Shown here: one piece after another, positions 6,250 to 15,352 of the stretch
Layout of the letters: each line of letters opens with the position of its first letter
Position numbering within the stretch: position 1 is the first letter of the stretch
IMG/VR virus record: IMGVR_UViG_3300025162_000065
Span: 1 to 51,049 of that record
Strand: one strand, 5' to 3'
Origin: a virus
DNA length: 51,049 bases
The notes under the pieces: model-generated
Told to the model about the DNA's origin: nothing
The model's input: only the letters and a program-made list of their open reading frames with translations
The model's database searches: none
Position numbers and translations under genes: made by a program

Positions 6250-6648
6250 TTATACAGTTTTAATTTTTACTTTTGTTGCGACAAAATAAACTTCTTCAGT
6301 AGAAGTACTTTCAACAACATAACCAGTCACTTCAACATCAAAATCTTCTTCATCTGAATCTTCTGTTTTTTGAATGCCATATGCTGTATAGACACATTTT
6401 GTTAAACCATCAGGTGATATAACACCTTCACTTTGAACTTCTCCACCATTTTGATCCCAAAGTTCATCACCAATTTCTTTTTCAATAAAATCTAGGAAAC
6501 TTAACCAAATATCAGATGGTTCATCAGAAAAATCTGGAATTAAAAAATATGGATGTCCATCTTGAAAAAACTTTTCATGTTGTTCTTTCTCATTCTTAAT
6601 GATAGTTAATCCAGTGAGATTTGGTGTGTAAGTAAATTTTTTATTCAT
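6250..6648 (-). CDS. Hypothetical acidic protein
   Basis: 132 residues, strongly acidic, no signal or membrane segment. The C-terminal half alternates strands (VEVTGYVVEST, EVYFVATKVKIKTV). Lies 7 bases from the next gene in the same operon-like run. Unrecognised. Confidence 0.65.
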   Translation of the reverse strand: MNKKFTYTPNLTGLTIIKNEKEQHEKFFQDGHPYFLIPDFSDEPSDIWLSFLDFIEKEIGDELWDQNGGEVQSEGVISPDGLTKCVYTAYGIQKTEDSDEEDFDVEVTGYVVESTSTEEVYFVATKVKIKTV

Positions 6649-6664
6649 AATTTTTTTTTTGGTT

Positions 6665-6901
6665 TTAATTTAACATATTATCAATATCCATTTCGTCAAT
6701 AATTTCAACAGAATCAAATTCATTTCTCAATGATTCTACAATTTCATCAAGATCCATATTTGACCATAGTGTTCCTAGATCAAAAACAACTCCATCAATT
6801 GTTTCTGTTGTCCATTCATAATCTCTTTGTAGTTTTACAATAGAACTATCTGCTCTATCTTGAATAAGCAGGTAATAAACATCTTCAGTATTAAATTCCA
6901 T
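6665..6901 (-). CDS. Hypothetical acidic protein
   Basis: 78 residues, very acidic. Its ATG overlaps the TAA of the gene upstream by one base (TAATG at 6899-6903), which supports both starts. No recognised domain. Confidence 0.65.
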   Translation of the reverse strand: MEFNTEDVYYLLIQDRADSSIVKLQRDYEWTTETIDGVVFDLGTLWSNMDLDEIVESLRNEFDSVEIIDEMDIDNMLN

Positions 6902-7056
6902 TATTCTTCTGTTTTAAATGAGTTGTCCCAAATTTCTTGATCTGATTTATTTTCTGGTCTATCAATATCACCCATTTCAATGATATTCAAGTCTTCCAGC
7001 CTACGAAGTGCAAGTCTAAATCCAGATGCCACAGCATAATTTAGTGCTTTAGCCAT
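6901..7056 (-). CDS. Small protein, start uncertain
   Basis: 51 residues from the ATG at 7056: MAKALNYAVASGF, a helix with RLALRRLEDL, then an acidic tail. The same frame stays open upstream to about 7119 with coding-like residues (KHIIHSTNKKTGRFPK) but has no ATG. Either a non-ATG start is used or a small frameshift separates it from the ATG at 7091. Confidence 0.55.
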   Translation of the reverse strand: MAKALNYAVASGFRLALRRLEDLNIIEMGDIDRPENKSDQEIWDNSFKTEE

Positions 7057-7108
7057 TTTTGGAAATCTTCCAGTTTTTTTGTTGGTACTATGAATGATAT
7101 GTTTCCCA

Positions 7109-7645
7109 TTATACTGATTTCATACCAAGTTCAAGAATGTAATTGTAGAAATTTTTGAGTTTGAAATATACAAAATCCCAAACTTCTTTGACTATGTTTC
7201 TTAACATCCAGTTAGTCATACTTATAGGCCACATAAGAAACCATCTTGCCACATTACCGCTAAGTTCACCTTTAAAATTTCTTGTTTCTCCTTCTTGTGT
7301 GTCTCCATAATAATCTCTGCCTGAGATTATAGCACCCATTTTATCATTAACTGGCAAATCTTTTATTCTTTTTTTCAATTTTCTACCTTCAACAAATGTT
7401 CGAATGACTGATAGAAAAAATCCAATGGCTAAATAAACAGAAATGTTTAATACTGTTAAAAAACCTAAAATTGGTTTTATATCTCCCCAAAAATGATATA
7501 AAACTCCAATAACAATCAATGTGAGTGTTGCGATGAAACCATTTTCTTCTGATTCTGCCACAAAACACATGATTAAGAAAACTACTGCTGAAATCCAAAA
7601 AAGAATTGAACTTCCAAAAAGTGTAAGAGTGAGTAAACTGCCCAT
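7109..7645 (-). CDS. Multi-pass membrane protein
   Basis: 178 residues. Hydrophobic segments at about 3-27 (LLTLTLF...AVVFLIMCFV), 37-53 (IATLTLIVIGVLYHFW) and 59-82 (ILGFLTVLNISVYLAIGFFL), then a charged cytoplasmic or periplasmic stretch with ISGRDYYGD and an aromatic C-terminal region (VARWFLMWPISMTNWM). The lead gene of a minus-strand run. Inner-membrane location inferred; function unknown. Confidence 0.7.
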   Translation of the reverse strand: MGSLLTLTLFGSSILFWISAVVFLIMCFVAESEENGFIATLTLIVIGVLYHFWGDIKPILGFLTVLNISVYLAIGFFLSVIRTFVEGRKLKKRIKDLPVNDKMGAIISGRDYYGDTQEGETRNFKGELSGNVARWFLMWPISMTNWMLRNIVKEVWDFVYFKLKNFYNYILELGMKSV

Positions 7646-7725
7646 TTGTGTAATTGTTTAATTATTAATATTATTTTTATATAGAAACACAAATATACAA
7701 AAAATTTTAATAAAAAAAAATTAAA

Positions 7726-7731
7726 TATATA
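7726..7731 (+). promoter_or_regulatory. TATATA promoter with very short leader
   Basis: TTAAATATATAG directly upstream of the plus-strand gene at 7736; only four bases separate the box from the ATG, implying a near-leaderless mRNA. Confidence 0.45.
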
Positions 7732-7735
7732 GTGT

Positions 7736-8266
7736 ATGGAATTTATTACAGTTTTCGAAAATTTTATAAATGAGTATAGAAATAAGGATGTCTATTCATT
7801 AGTAAGACCATTATTTAAAAATACACCAGAATATGTATTCAAAGAATTATATTACCCTCATAATGGATATTTTAAAAATTATTTTATTGAATTAATTAAT
7901 AATGATCAATTAGATGATATAGAAGATGATCTTTCTTATTTTATTGATTTAAAATGGAAAAAAAAGTTAGTGGAAGTTAATATTAATGACTTTTGTGAAC
8001 ACACCAGGGAACTTATGATAAAAAGAGGAATGGGTGAAATTCCATATGATGTACCTAAAGATGAAATGAGAACTAAATTACAAAAGGATATAGCTATAAA
8101 AGACTATGGAAAAAATGAGCCTGTTATTATGACTGAAATGGAAGATGGTTATCAATTATATGAAGGTTGGCACAGAGCAATGGCTATTCTATCTTTAGGA
8201 TCTGATGGAACCACAAATTATGATAATTGGAAAAAAGTTAAATTAAATGCTTGGATTGGACGCTAA
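7736..8266 (+). CDS. ParB/sulfiredoxin-like fold protein
   Basis: 176 residues. The C-terminal part has PVIMTEMEDGYQLYEGWHR (about 135-153), the G-x-x-L-x-E-G-x-H-R pattern of ParB/Srx-type nuclease folds. The N-terminal 90 residues are unique and acidic. A lone plus-strand gene between minus-strand runs, with its own promoter box. Phage ParB-like proteins act as nucleases or nucleotide-binding regulators; no specific role can be assigned. Confidence 0.55.
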   Translation: MEFITVFENFINEYRNKDVYSLVRPLFKNTPEYVFKELYYPHNGYFKNYFIELINNDQLDDIEDDLSYFIDLKWKKKLVEVNINDFCEHTRELMIKRGMGEIPYDVPKDEMRTKLQKDIAIKDYGKNEPVIMTEMEDGYQLYEGWHRAMAILSLGSDGTTNYDNWKKVKLNAWIGR

Positions 8267-8281
8267 ACTTATCCTTGCTTT

Positions 8282-8791
8282 TCACCAAGTATCGTTTGGT
8301 TTCCATTGCACTGCCCCGTATCCGGGGTCTTTCCGTCCCGTTGCGTCTTTTTCTGCTAAAGATGGGAACATTTTATAGAAAATTCCCCAAGTTCTTTTTG
8401 ATCTTGCTTTTTTAGGATATCTTACTTTTGCCATTGGATGTTGATGCTCACCATTACCACTACCAACTTTCACTCCTTTATTATCTCTTGTTTCTTCTGC
8501 ATTATTCCTTGCAGTTTTAGCTCTTACAGATTCATTTATCTTAATCCTTTCTTCAAGACAAATTTGATAGTATTCATCGTCAGTTAATTCTAATTCAACT
8601 GCCAACTTCTTGATTTCAATATATGCTTTATATCTATCAGCACCAAATCCTGTGGTGTGGCAAGAATAGGATTTAATCATTTTGTCCAATCTGGCAACCA
8701 TACTATCTTTAACAGTATACCAACAGTCATGTTTGTGAACTATTGCTCTTAATTTACCTAACTTTTTTTCAGATTTCTTATCAGTTTTCAT
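8282..8791 (-). CDS. Conserved-looking hypothetical protein
   Basis: 169 residues, basic. N-terminal Lys-rich helix, a central helical region with TDDEYYQICLEERIK, and a basic C-terminus (VRYPKKARSKRTWGIFYKMF) ending in WKPNDTW. Base use is less AT-rich than its neighbours (8282-8345). Convergent with the gene at 7736. No family recognised. Confidence 0.6.
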   Translation of the reverse strand: MKTDKKSEKKLGKLRAIVHKHDCWYTVKDSMVARLDKMIKSYSCHTTGFGADRYKAYIEIKKLAVELELTDDEYYQICLEERIKINESVRAKTARNNAEETRDNKGVKVGSGNGEHQHPMAKVRYPKKARSKRTWGIFYKMFPSLAEKDATGRKDPGYGAVQWKPNDTW

Positions 8792-8853
8792 GAATTTGAA
8801 TTTTAATATTTATACAAAAATAGAAATAATTTTTTAGATAACCAAATTATTTC

Positions 8854-9306
8854 TTATTTATTCATTAAATAGTTTACAACTGTTTTCCAATCTGGAAATT
8901 TATAAGAGCCAAATTCAATCCATTCGCCTTCAAATTCTGATTGTTTATCTGTATTTCTATCATCTATAAGATATTCACCTTTTAGAAGTGATTTGTCTCC
9001 ACACATTATCGTTCTTTTAAGAACATCTAATCCTAAATGATCCCAAACCCATTGTGCTTTCTCTGTGAAGCAATTTACATTCATAAAAGATGGACGTGTT
9101 AAAATCCAAACATCATATTTTTCTTCAAGTTTTCTAAAACCTTCAATAGCACCTGGGATTTCTTCTAATTTAAGAAAAAACCCCCATTGTGATTGAGGAT
9201 ATTTCTGTGTTGGATTTTCTGTAAGTGCTTTTAGTGATGCTTTAAAAAAATTACACATGACACCATCAAGATCCACATAAACTAATTCTTTTGTTTTGTT
9301 TTTCAT
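8854..9306 (-). CDS. 5'(3')-deoxyribonucleotidase-like HAD phosphatase
   Basis: About 150 residues from the ATG at 9306; a longer in-frame start at 9348 would overlap the upstream gene. HAD motifs: VYVDLDGVMC (nucleophile and acid Asp), WILTRP (motif II Thr), a Lys after CGDKSLLK, and YLIDDR (motif IV). These match the small phage/bacterial NT5C family, which removes phosphate from deoxynucleoside monophosphates and tunes dNTP pools. A mobile GIY-YIG gene lies two bases upstream. Confidence 0.8.
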   Translation of the reverse strand: MKNKTKELVYVDLDGVMCNFFKASLKALTENPTQKYPQSQWGFFLKLEEIPGAIEGFRKLEEKYDVWILTRPSFMNVNCFTEKAQWVWDHLGLDVLKRTIMCGDKSLLKGEYLIDDRNTDKQSEFEGEWIEFGSYKFPDWKTVVNYLMNK

Positions 9307-9307
9307 A

Positions 9308-9958
9308 TTATTTATTTTTACAGTTATCAAAATGCCATCTTTTAGCACTTGTACTATCTATTAATTTTTCACAATGAGGACATTTTAATATGTCTCTTTT
9401 TTTATATTTTAATTTTTTTACACCTTTTAATTTTTTTGATATGTTTGGATTTTTATATCCTTTTATACCTTTATTCCAAGTTGGCATACCTTTCCTTTTT
9501 TCACACGGTCCTGTTTTTAATGCGCCAGGTAGCCATCCATCATTTAAAAAAGTTTGAAGATTTTCATTTTCAACTCTTTTATTTTTACCATCTTTATTGA
9601 TCCATCTTAAACTAATACCTGTCATATTTTTACTGTATTTATTTCTTTCGGCTAAATCAGGTCTTTTTCTACCAGTTGTTGTGGCACCACCTTCACCACC
9701 AAATGTCATATTAACTAATGTTCCATTTTTCATATCTCTTCTACCGTAAAAAGAAATTAATTCTATTTCTTTTTCGCATGCTTCTTTCCATAAAATATTA
9801 TCTAAAACAATTTCATATTCGTAATTGTGTAGATTCACATAGTCTTTCCAAAATTTACTTCTTTTATCTTTAGATTTTGCTCTTTTTTCTGTTTTTCCAA
9901 TTCCAACGTAAAAAACTTCACCATTATCAATTCTTTTATGTATATAAACTATTGCCAT
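9308..9958 (-). CDS. GIY-YIG homing endonuclease with zinc-finger tail
   Basis: 216 residues. GIY-YIG module at 1-90 (IVYIHKR, FYVGIGK, RSKFWKDY, catalytic-type EIELI, ending VNMTFGGEGG). The middle has MPTWNKGIKGYKNP, a NUMOD3-like DNA-binding turn. The C-terminus is a C2HC-type finger (CPHCEKLIDS...RWHFDNC). Own promoter box 4 bases from the ATG. It sits against the nucleotidase gene, the usual placement of T4-type seg genes. Confidence 0.85.
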   Translation of the reverse strand: MAIVYIHKRIDNGEVFYVGIGKTEKRAKSKDKRSKFWKDYVNLHNYEYEIVLDNILWKEACEKEIELISFYGRRDMKNGTLVNMTFGGEGGATTTGRKRPDLAERNKYSKNMTGISLRWINKDGKNKRVENENLQTFLNDGWLPGALKTGPCEKRKGMPTWNKGIKGYKNPNISKKLKGVKKLKYKKRDILKCPHCEKLIDSTSAKRWHFDNCKNK

Positions 9959-9962
9959 AATC

Positions 9963-9970
9963 TATATATA
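9963..9970 (-). promoter_or_regulatory. TATATATA promoter of the GIY-YIG gene
   Basis: Minus-strand TTTTATATATAGATT then ATG: four bases between box and start codon. Confidence 0.5.
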
Positions 9971-10023
9971 AAATCTCATAGTACCAAAAACGAAGATAAT
10001 ATAAATATTTGAAATAAAAAAAA

Positions 10024-10464
10024 TTAATAGTTACTTAATTCTCTATCAGTGTCACGTTTTATGTCTCTTTCTTTAATACTATCAGATTTGTCGTGTAATT
10101 TTTTACCTTTTGCAATGAATATTGTAACCTTACAAAAGCCTTGTTTATTAATAAACAGATTTAATGGCACAATTGTAAGACCTTTTTCTTTTATTTTTGC
10201 CTGAATTTTTTTTAATTCTCTTTTAGTGAGTAATAATTTTCTTGGTCGTTTAGGCTCATGATTAAATTGATTACCAAATTTATATTCTTGAATATATGCA
10301 TTTGTTAGAAACAATTCTTTACCAATAAAAGTACAAAAACTATCAATTATTGATGCTTTTCCTTCTCTTATTGACTTTATTTCAGTTCCAACTAATACAA
10401 TACCACAAGTATATTCATCAAGTAAAAAATACTCATAATTTGCCTTTTTATTCTTTATTATCAT
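10024..10464 (-). CDS. smpB: SmpB-like tmRNA-binding protein
   Basis: 146 residues, the normal SmpB length. Conserved features: NKKANYEYFLLDEYTCGIVL near the N-terminus, GTEIKSIREGKASIIDSF, FLTNAYIQEY, the NHEPKRPRKLLL core and GLTIVPLNLF, KGKKLHDK near the C-terminus. SmpB binds tmRNA and brings it to stalled ribosomes. No tmRNA was found here, so the protein would act with host tmRNA or on the phage's unusual tRNA-like RNAs. It overlaps the gene upstream by 17 bases. Confidence 0.92.
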   Translation of the reverse strand: MIIKNKKANYEYFLLDEYTCGIVLVGTEIKSIREGKASIIDSFCTFIGKELFLTNAYIQEYKFGNQFNHEPKRPRKLLLTKRELKKIQAKIKEKGLTIVPLNLFINKQGFCKVTIFIAKGKKLHDKSDSIKERDIKRDTDRELSNY

Positions 10465-10753
10465 TGTTTATCTTTTTAAGTTTTTCTTTTCGTTCTTCTT
10501 TTATTGTTCTAATTACACACATTGTTGCAGAATTTCTTCCATGATGGTGATAATAATCTATATCTCTTGTTGGAAACGAATTTTTTACTTTCATTTTCCA
10601 ATATGATGGATAATCTATAGATGCACTACACATCAAATCATTCATATATGAAGAAAATTCAATAAAATATGCCTTACTAATAGTAGTATCTACTGTTGGA
10701 CATCTTTTTACTGTGCCATAATCTCCAAATATCTCTTGTAACTTAGTAATCAT
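10448..10753 (-). CDS. Hypothetical protein upstream of SmpB
   Basis: 101 residues with an aromatic-rich middle (PSYWKMKVKNSF, DIDYYHHHGRN) and a Lys-rich tail. It overlaps SmpB by 17 bases and the glycosyltransferase gene by four (ATGA), so the three probably form an operon. No domain recognised. Confidence 0.65.
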   Translation of the reverse strand: MITKLQEIFGDYGTVKRCPTVDTTISKAYFIEFSSYMNDLMCSASIDYPSYWKMKVKNSFPTRDIDYYHHHGRNSATMCVIRTIKEERKEKLKKINNDNKE

Positions 10754-11709
10754 AATAAAATTCTACCTTTATTTGGAAATACATAATTCTTTTCTATTTC
10801 CATAAAAACGTGTTCAACTGTAGGATGACACTTATATAAATTTGGATCTGGATCAACATCTTGCCCTATTGTTTCTATCCTTTCTAAACAAAATGCAACT
10901 GGAGGCATAGTTCTATGATTTCCATTGTATCTTATATTATATTTCATATCAGACGCACAGAGTAATTTGCACTCTCCTGAGATATAAGAGTATTTGTATT
11001 CTTGAGTACCATTTCTATATGGAGACCTTAATCTGTGATCAATTGAACTCCCCAATTGAATTATATATGTATCAGTTGTGCCAGCTAAATGTAAAATACC
11101 AGAATCCATAGTTATGACCATTGATGATTTATTCAAAACATGCCAAGTCTGATGAATATTTATTTTATTTACTAAGTTTAATCCACATTTAATATTTAAA
11201 TCATATACAGGTTTTTGTATGTGATATGTACCTATTTCACTTGAATCTTTTCCAATTACTACAACAGGAACACCTAAAACATTTAATTTATTTACTAATT
11301 CTTGCCATCTTTCTTTTTCCCAACTTCTTGATGGCCAAGTTTTTGATGGATGAATAACTATATAATTTTCTGGCAAATTTTCAATTGGCTTATATGTATC
11401 AGGATAAAATTCAATGTTCATTTCTTCTGGAAGTAATTGAAATCCTGAACTTATTGCATGAAGTTGCCTTATGTCTGTTCTTGTGTGTATAAATGTACCA
11501 ACAGCAAAAGAATGTATTATTTGTTCATCTTCATTAACATCATAGTTGTCTGATAATGTTATGAATGGATAATTTTTTAATAAATCTGGTTGATAAGTAA
11601 ACACATGAATATTTTGGTTATATACTTCACTAAGCTTTTTTATAGCAGGAATAGAGCATAATGTATCACCTACGCTATTTGAACCTACTACAACTAATAT
11701 TTTGCTCAT
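10750..11709 (-). CDS. Glycosyltransferase family 9-like (ADP-heptose transferase type)
   Basis: 319 residues, GT-B fold. N-terminus ILVVVGSNSVGDTLCSIPA matches the GT9 G-x-x-G-D opening. The C-terminal domain has IVIHPSKTWPSRSWEKERW, VPVVVIGKDSS, and MVITMDSGILHLAGTTDTY with the donor-binding D-S-x-x-x-H pattern. In bacteria these add heptose to lipopolysaccharide core. In a phage it could modify host envelope glycans or phage DNA/virion sugars; the substrate is unknown. Confidence 0.8.
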   Translation of the reverse strand: MSKILVVVGSNSVGDTLCSIPAIKKLSEVYNQNIHVFTYQPDLLKNYPFITLSDNYDVNEDEQIIHSFAVGTFIHTRTDIRQLHAISSGFQLLPEEMNIEFYPDTYKPIENLPENYIVIHPSKTWPSRSWEKERWQELVNKLNVLGVPVVVIGKDSSEIGTYHIQKPVYDLNIKCGLNLVNKINIHQTWHVLNKSSMVITMDSGILHLAGTTDTYIIQLGSSIDHRLRSPYRNGTQEYKYSYISGECKLLCASDMKYNIRYNGNHRTMPPVAFCLERIETIGQDVDPDPNLYKCHPTVEHVFMEIEKNYVFPNKGRILL

Positions 11710-11829
11710 ATCTAAACTTTTTTTGTTATTGCTTATATAGATATTTAGAGTAAAAGATTATGAAGATTGTGATTTTTTTTATTCGATATAATTAGATAAA
11801 TTTATAATGAATTTAAATTAAAATTAATT

Positions 11830-12798
11830 ATGACAATATTTGGAAATAAAGAAATAGTTACGAACAAAAAAACTAAAATTAAAAAAGAAAGAGTGGCAAA
11901 AGAACCTAAATTGAAATTAGAAAAATCTGCATCTGCAACAGCCTCTGGAAAGAATGGAAAAGATTATCAAGAGTTAATATGGAAATTATTTACAACTACT
12001 ACATTATTATTTGATCTTACTGGATTAAGAATTGAGAATTTGATAGATATTGATTCTAAAGATCCTACTGTTGAGTTTAATATGATAAGACATAAGTTAG
12101 ATGATAAATTTCATTTGAATAATAAATTTAATTTTATATCTAGATTTACATCATCATTTAGGGGTGATATACTTTTATTACTTGATGAGTTAAATAAAAT
12201 AATTTTAGATTTAAAAAATTATTCAGGAATACAGAGTAAGATGAAATTCCCAACTTTTATGATGTCTCAAAAAAATAATTTTATGAAAGGTATAGATTCT
12301 AATAATAATTATTTATTATCTAAATTAGATAATGAATTTTATCATGAAGATTTAGTGAAATTTAGAAATATATGTTTTGAAAAAGATAACAATAAATATC
12401 AGGAATTAGTTACTAAATATAGCGGTGATGAAAATATTAAAATATGCACAATATCATCAGAAAAATTAATAGAACTTGTATATTTTATGGAAATTGGATA
12501 TGCCTGGCATTATTTAGAAGGTGTTAAAAGAAAAAAAAGATTTATTTCAAAATCAAAAAATACTTTGGAATATATTGAATTTGATCTGGAAAAATATTTA
12601 ACAAAAAAAGAGATAGATGTAATTTTTAGAATTGATAAAAAAACACAATATGCTTATATTGAGTTTTTTGAAGGTGATCGTTGTGTTTATATTTCATCTC
12701 AAAGAGCAGCAAAAGAAAATTTTATAGGTAATTGCTCTTTTTTAAATAGAAATTATTGTGAAATATTAAATACTGCCAATTTGGAAGATTATATTTGA
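11830..12798 (+). CDS. Hypothetical protein, 322 residues
   Basis: Starts a plus-strand run leading to the methyltransferase and primase. N-terminal 50 residues are Lys/Ala/Ser-rich and probably disordered; the rest is mixed helix and strand with many aromatic and acidic residues. No signal peptide, membrane segment or motif that I recognise. Context suggests a DNA-metabolism accessory, but that is inference only. Confidence 0.7.
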   Translation: MTIFGNKEIVTNKKTKIKKERVAKEPKLKLEKSASATASGKNGKDYQELIWKLFTTTTLLFDLTGLRIENLIDIDSKDPTVEFNMIRHKLDDKFHLNNKFNFISRFTSSFRGDILLLLDELNKIILDLKNYSGIQSKMKFPTFMMSQKNNFMKGIDSNNNYLLSKLDNEFYHEDLVKFRNICFEKDNNKYQELVTKYSGDENIKICTISSEKLIELVYFMEIGYAWHYLEGVKRKKRFISKSKNTLEYIEFDLEKYLTKKEIDVIFRIDKKTQYAYIEFFEGDRCVYISSQRAAKENFIGNCSFLNRNYCEILNTANLEDYI

Positions 12799-12850
12799 TT
12801 AAACAAATATCTAATTTTTAGATAAAAATATAAAAATAATGTTTAAATGA

Positions 12851-13723
12851 ATGCTTGATTTTAATAAGATTTATAACATGGATGTCTTAGAAGGCTTAAG
12901 ACAACTTCCTGATAATTGTATTGATGCTGGAGTGACTAGTCCACCATACAACAAATTAGGATTGATGAAAGGTAAAAAACAAAAAGGTGGAGACTGGGAT
13001 GGATATATAACATATGACACATTTGATGATAATATGCCAGAACCAGAATATCAAAAATGGCAAATTGATATTCTTAATGAAATTCAAAGAGTTCTAAAGC
13101 CATCTGGTTCATTTTTCTATAATCATAAGAACAGAAGATATGACAAAACTGAATACTCACCTTACGAGTGGGTCAGTAAGAGTAATTTAAATCTATATCA
13201 AACTATTGTATGGGATCGTAAAGCAGATGTGAATAATTCTTTATATTTCTTTCAACCTGTATATGAACTGGTATATTGGTTAAGTAAAGATAACAAAAAA
13301 GCACCTACTTTTTATAAAAGACAACTTGTGGAACAGAAAAGTATTTGGACAATATCACCAAAAGTAAATATTCCACATCCAGCACCTTTTCCAGAAGAAT
13401 TGGTTGAACATTGCATATTAGCAACAACAAAAGAAGGTGATGTTGTTCTTGATCCATTTATGGGAGTTGGAACTACAGCTCTCGTTGCCAAGAGATTAAA
13501 TAGGCTATACCTAGGATTTGATATTTCAGATGAGTATGTTAAAATTGCAGAAACTAATGTGGAAGTTGATAAAATTAGAAAGAAAAATGAAGTAAATCCT
13601 AAAGATGAAACTGAAGTTGTAAAAAAACCTAAAAAAGAGAAAATTATAATTAATACTGAAGTAAAAACTGAAGTAAAAGAAGAAATAAAAGAAATTCCAA
13701 CAGAAGATGATTTTTGGAAATAA
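12851..13723 (+). CDS. Site-specific DNA methyltransferase (beta class)
   Basis: 290 residues. Catalytic motif TSPPYN at residues 29-34 comes before the SAM-binding motif DPFMGVGTTALVAKR at about 201-215, the beta-type order, followed by YLGFDIS. Enzymes of this layout methylate adenine N6 or cytosine N4. The last 55 residues are a Lys/Glu-rich tail beyond the usual fold. Three bases separate it from the primase gene, so the two are co-expressed. It may protect phage DNA from restriction. Confidence 0.9.
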   Translation: MLDFNKIYNMDVLEGLRQLPDNCIDAGVTSPPYNKLGLMKGKKQKGGDWDGYITYDTFDDNMPEPEYQKWQIDILNEIQRVLKPSGSFFYNHKNRRYDKTEYSPYEWVSKSNLNLYQTIVWDRKADVNNSLYFFQPVYELVYWLSKDNKKAPTFYKRQLVEQKSIWTISPKVNIPHPAPFPEELVEHCILATTKEGDVVLDPFMGVGTTALVAKRLNRLYLGFDISDEYVKIAETNVEVDKIRKKNEVNPKDETEVVKKPKKEKIIINTEVKTEVKEEIKEIPTEDDFWK

Positions 13724-13726
13724 AAA

Positions 13727-14923
13727 ATGACTGAAGAATTAGATAAAGATTATATTAGATCAAAAATTCAAGAAATTTTAGATCATACTCACTCAGAATC
13801 ACAAAAAAGGATTATTAAACCTTATCCTGAGAGATTAAATTTCGCTTGCCCAATTTGTGGTGATTCATCCAAGGTTGCATCAAAAAAACGTGGTAATTTG
13901 TATCTTAAAAATATGCAATTTATCTGTTTTAATGAAAGTGGATGCAATAGATCATTTTTAAAGTTATTAAGTACGTTTAATATCCAAATTGATTTACAGA
14001 AGAAATTAGACATATATAATTATGTTGATACTCATATCAAATGGGATAAGAAAGAAGATAATTTTGTTATTCAAAAACTTGATAGACTTATAGATATAGA
14101 CTTTCTTACAGAATATCTTAATACTCATCCTGAAACTCAATTTTCAAATTTTTCTCCAATTAAACAAAAATCTGCGGCTTATCAATATTTAAAGTATGAA
14201 AGACTTATAGACAATTTTGAAAATTTGTATGAAGCAGATTTCTCAATTACACCAAAATGGAAAGAAAAGGTAATTGTGATGCTGAATAAGTCTGGTAAGA
14301 AAGTATTAGGACTACAGATTCGTAATTTGAAGCCTGGTGAAAAAAGATTGTTTAAGATTTTCAATTTTGAGAAATTACACAATATGTTACATCCAGATGA
14401 TCTATTGGATGAAATTGAAGCTGTATCTTACAATAAGATATCTAACTTTTATAATATATTAAATGTAAATTGGGATAAACCAGTTACAATATTTGAGGGA
14501 TATTTGGATAGTATATTTTTTCCTAATTCTATTGGTGCTATTGGTCTTAATTCAATAGATGAAATGGGATTTTTGATGAGTGATGATTTAGATTTACAAT
14601 TCTTTTTTGATCAGGATCGTGTTGGTGTTAGAAAAGCATCAACAATGTTGGAAAAAGGTCATAAAGTGTTTTTGTGGCAAAAATTGGTTGAAAGATTGAT
14701 AAGTAATAAGACAGACAAGTATCAGGCTAAGAATTATATGTTAAAGGTTAAGGATTTAAATAAATTGGTTCAGGAGATGAAAAATCCAGATCCTTATACT
14801 AAGTTAAAGTTAGATAATTATTTTTCAAATGATCAATTTGATAAATTGTATTTAGATTTTAATTTATATCCTAATAACCAAAAGGATTTTTATCAGAATA
14901 ACAAAAATTATAAAAAGAAATAA
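13727..14923 (+). CDS. DNA primase (zinc finger plus Toprim)
   Basis: 398 residues. N-terminal zinc-binding Cys at 41, 44, 67 and 73 (CPICGDSS ... CFNESGC). The Toprim core is visible: TIFEGYLDS with Glu257 and FFFDQDRVG with Asp295/Asp297. Between them lies a segment with KVLGLQIRNLKPGEKR. It makes RNA primers for lagging-strand synthesis, as T4 gp61 does. The helicase partner is not in this window. Upstream neighbour is the methyltransferase; two bases separate it from the next small gene. Confidence 0.9.
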   Translation: MTEELDKDYIRSKIQEILDHTHSESQKRIIKPYPERLNFACPICGDSSKVASKKRGNLYLKNMQFICFNESGCNRSFLKLLSTFNIQIDLQKKLDIYNYVDTHIKWDKKEDNFVIQKLDRLIDIDFLTEYLNTHPETQFSNFSPIKQKSAAYQYLKYERLIDNFENLYEADFSITPKWKEKVIVMLNKSGKKVLGLQIRNLKPGEKRLFKIFNFEKLHNMLHPDDLLDEIEAVSYNKISNFYNILNVNWDKPVTIFEGYLDSIFFPNSIGAIGLNSIDEMGFLMSDDLDLQFFFDQDRVGVRKASTMLEKGHKVFLWQKLVERLISNKTDKYQAKNYMLKVKDLNKLVQEMKNPDPYTKLKLDNYFSNDQFDKLYLDFNLYPNNQKDFYQNNKNYKKK

Positions 14924-14924
14924 T

Positions 14925-15113
14925 ATGGCAACATTTGGTAGTGACTGGAGTTATTCTATAACAGGAGTAAATGATTATGAATATGATTCTTATGAAATTC
15001 CTAATCATCCTTTATCAGATGAAGAAGTTTTAGAGAGAATGAATATAGAAGTTATTGAAAAATTTCTTAGGAAAAAGAAACTAGAAAGATTAGAAAAATG
15101 TCAAACCCGATAA
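14925..15113 (+). CDS. Hypothetical small protein
   Basis: 62 residues: Tyr/Asp-rich first half, then an acidic and basic helix (LRKKKLERLEK). Starts two bases after the primase stop and overlaps the next gene by 16 bases, so it belongs to the same transcript. Unrecognised. Confidence 0.6.
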   Translation: MATFGSDWSYSITGVNDYEYDSYEIPNHPLSDEEVLERMNIEVIEKFLRKKKLERLEKCQTR

Positions 15114-15352
15114 TTTCAACTACATATACTACAAGAGTGCCATGTTGTGAAATATGTGGTGATTGTTTTGCTGATTATTATAATAATTTGGATCCTACTA
15201 TTCTTTCATTAATAGGTGATAATAATACTTGGCATGTTCTTTGTGCTAAGCATAAAAATGAGTATGATATAAAACTTAATGTGAGATTAAGGAAAGAAAA
15301 ACTGAATAGGATAAATAATATATATCAGTATGAAAGTACGACCATTTTATGA
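15098..15352 (+). CDS. Small zinc-ribbon-like protein
   Basis: 84 residues with CCEICGDC at about 16-23 and WHVLCAKH at about 47-54, enough Cys/His to bind one zinc ion. The C-terminal helix is basic. Overlaps both neighbours (16 and 23 bases). Possible nucleic-acid binding role by analogy; no family named. Confidence 0.6.
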   Translation: MSNPIISTTYTTRVPCCEICGDCFADYYNNLDPTILSLIGDNNTWHVLCAKHKNEYDIKLNVRLRKEKLNRINNIYQYESTTIL

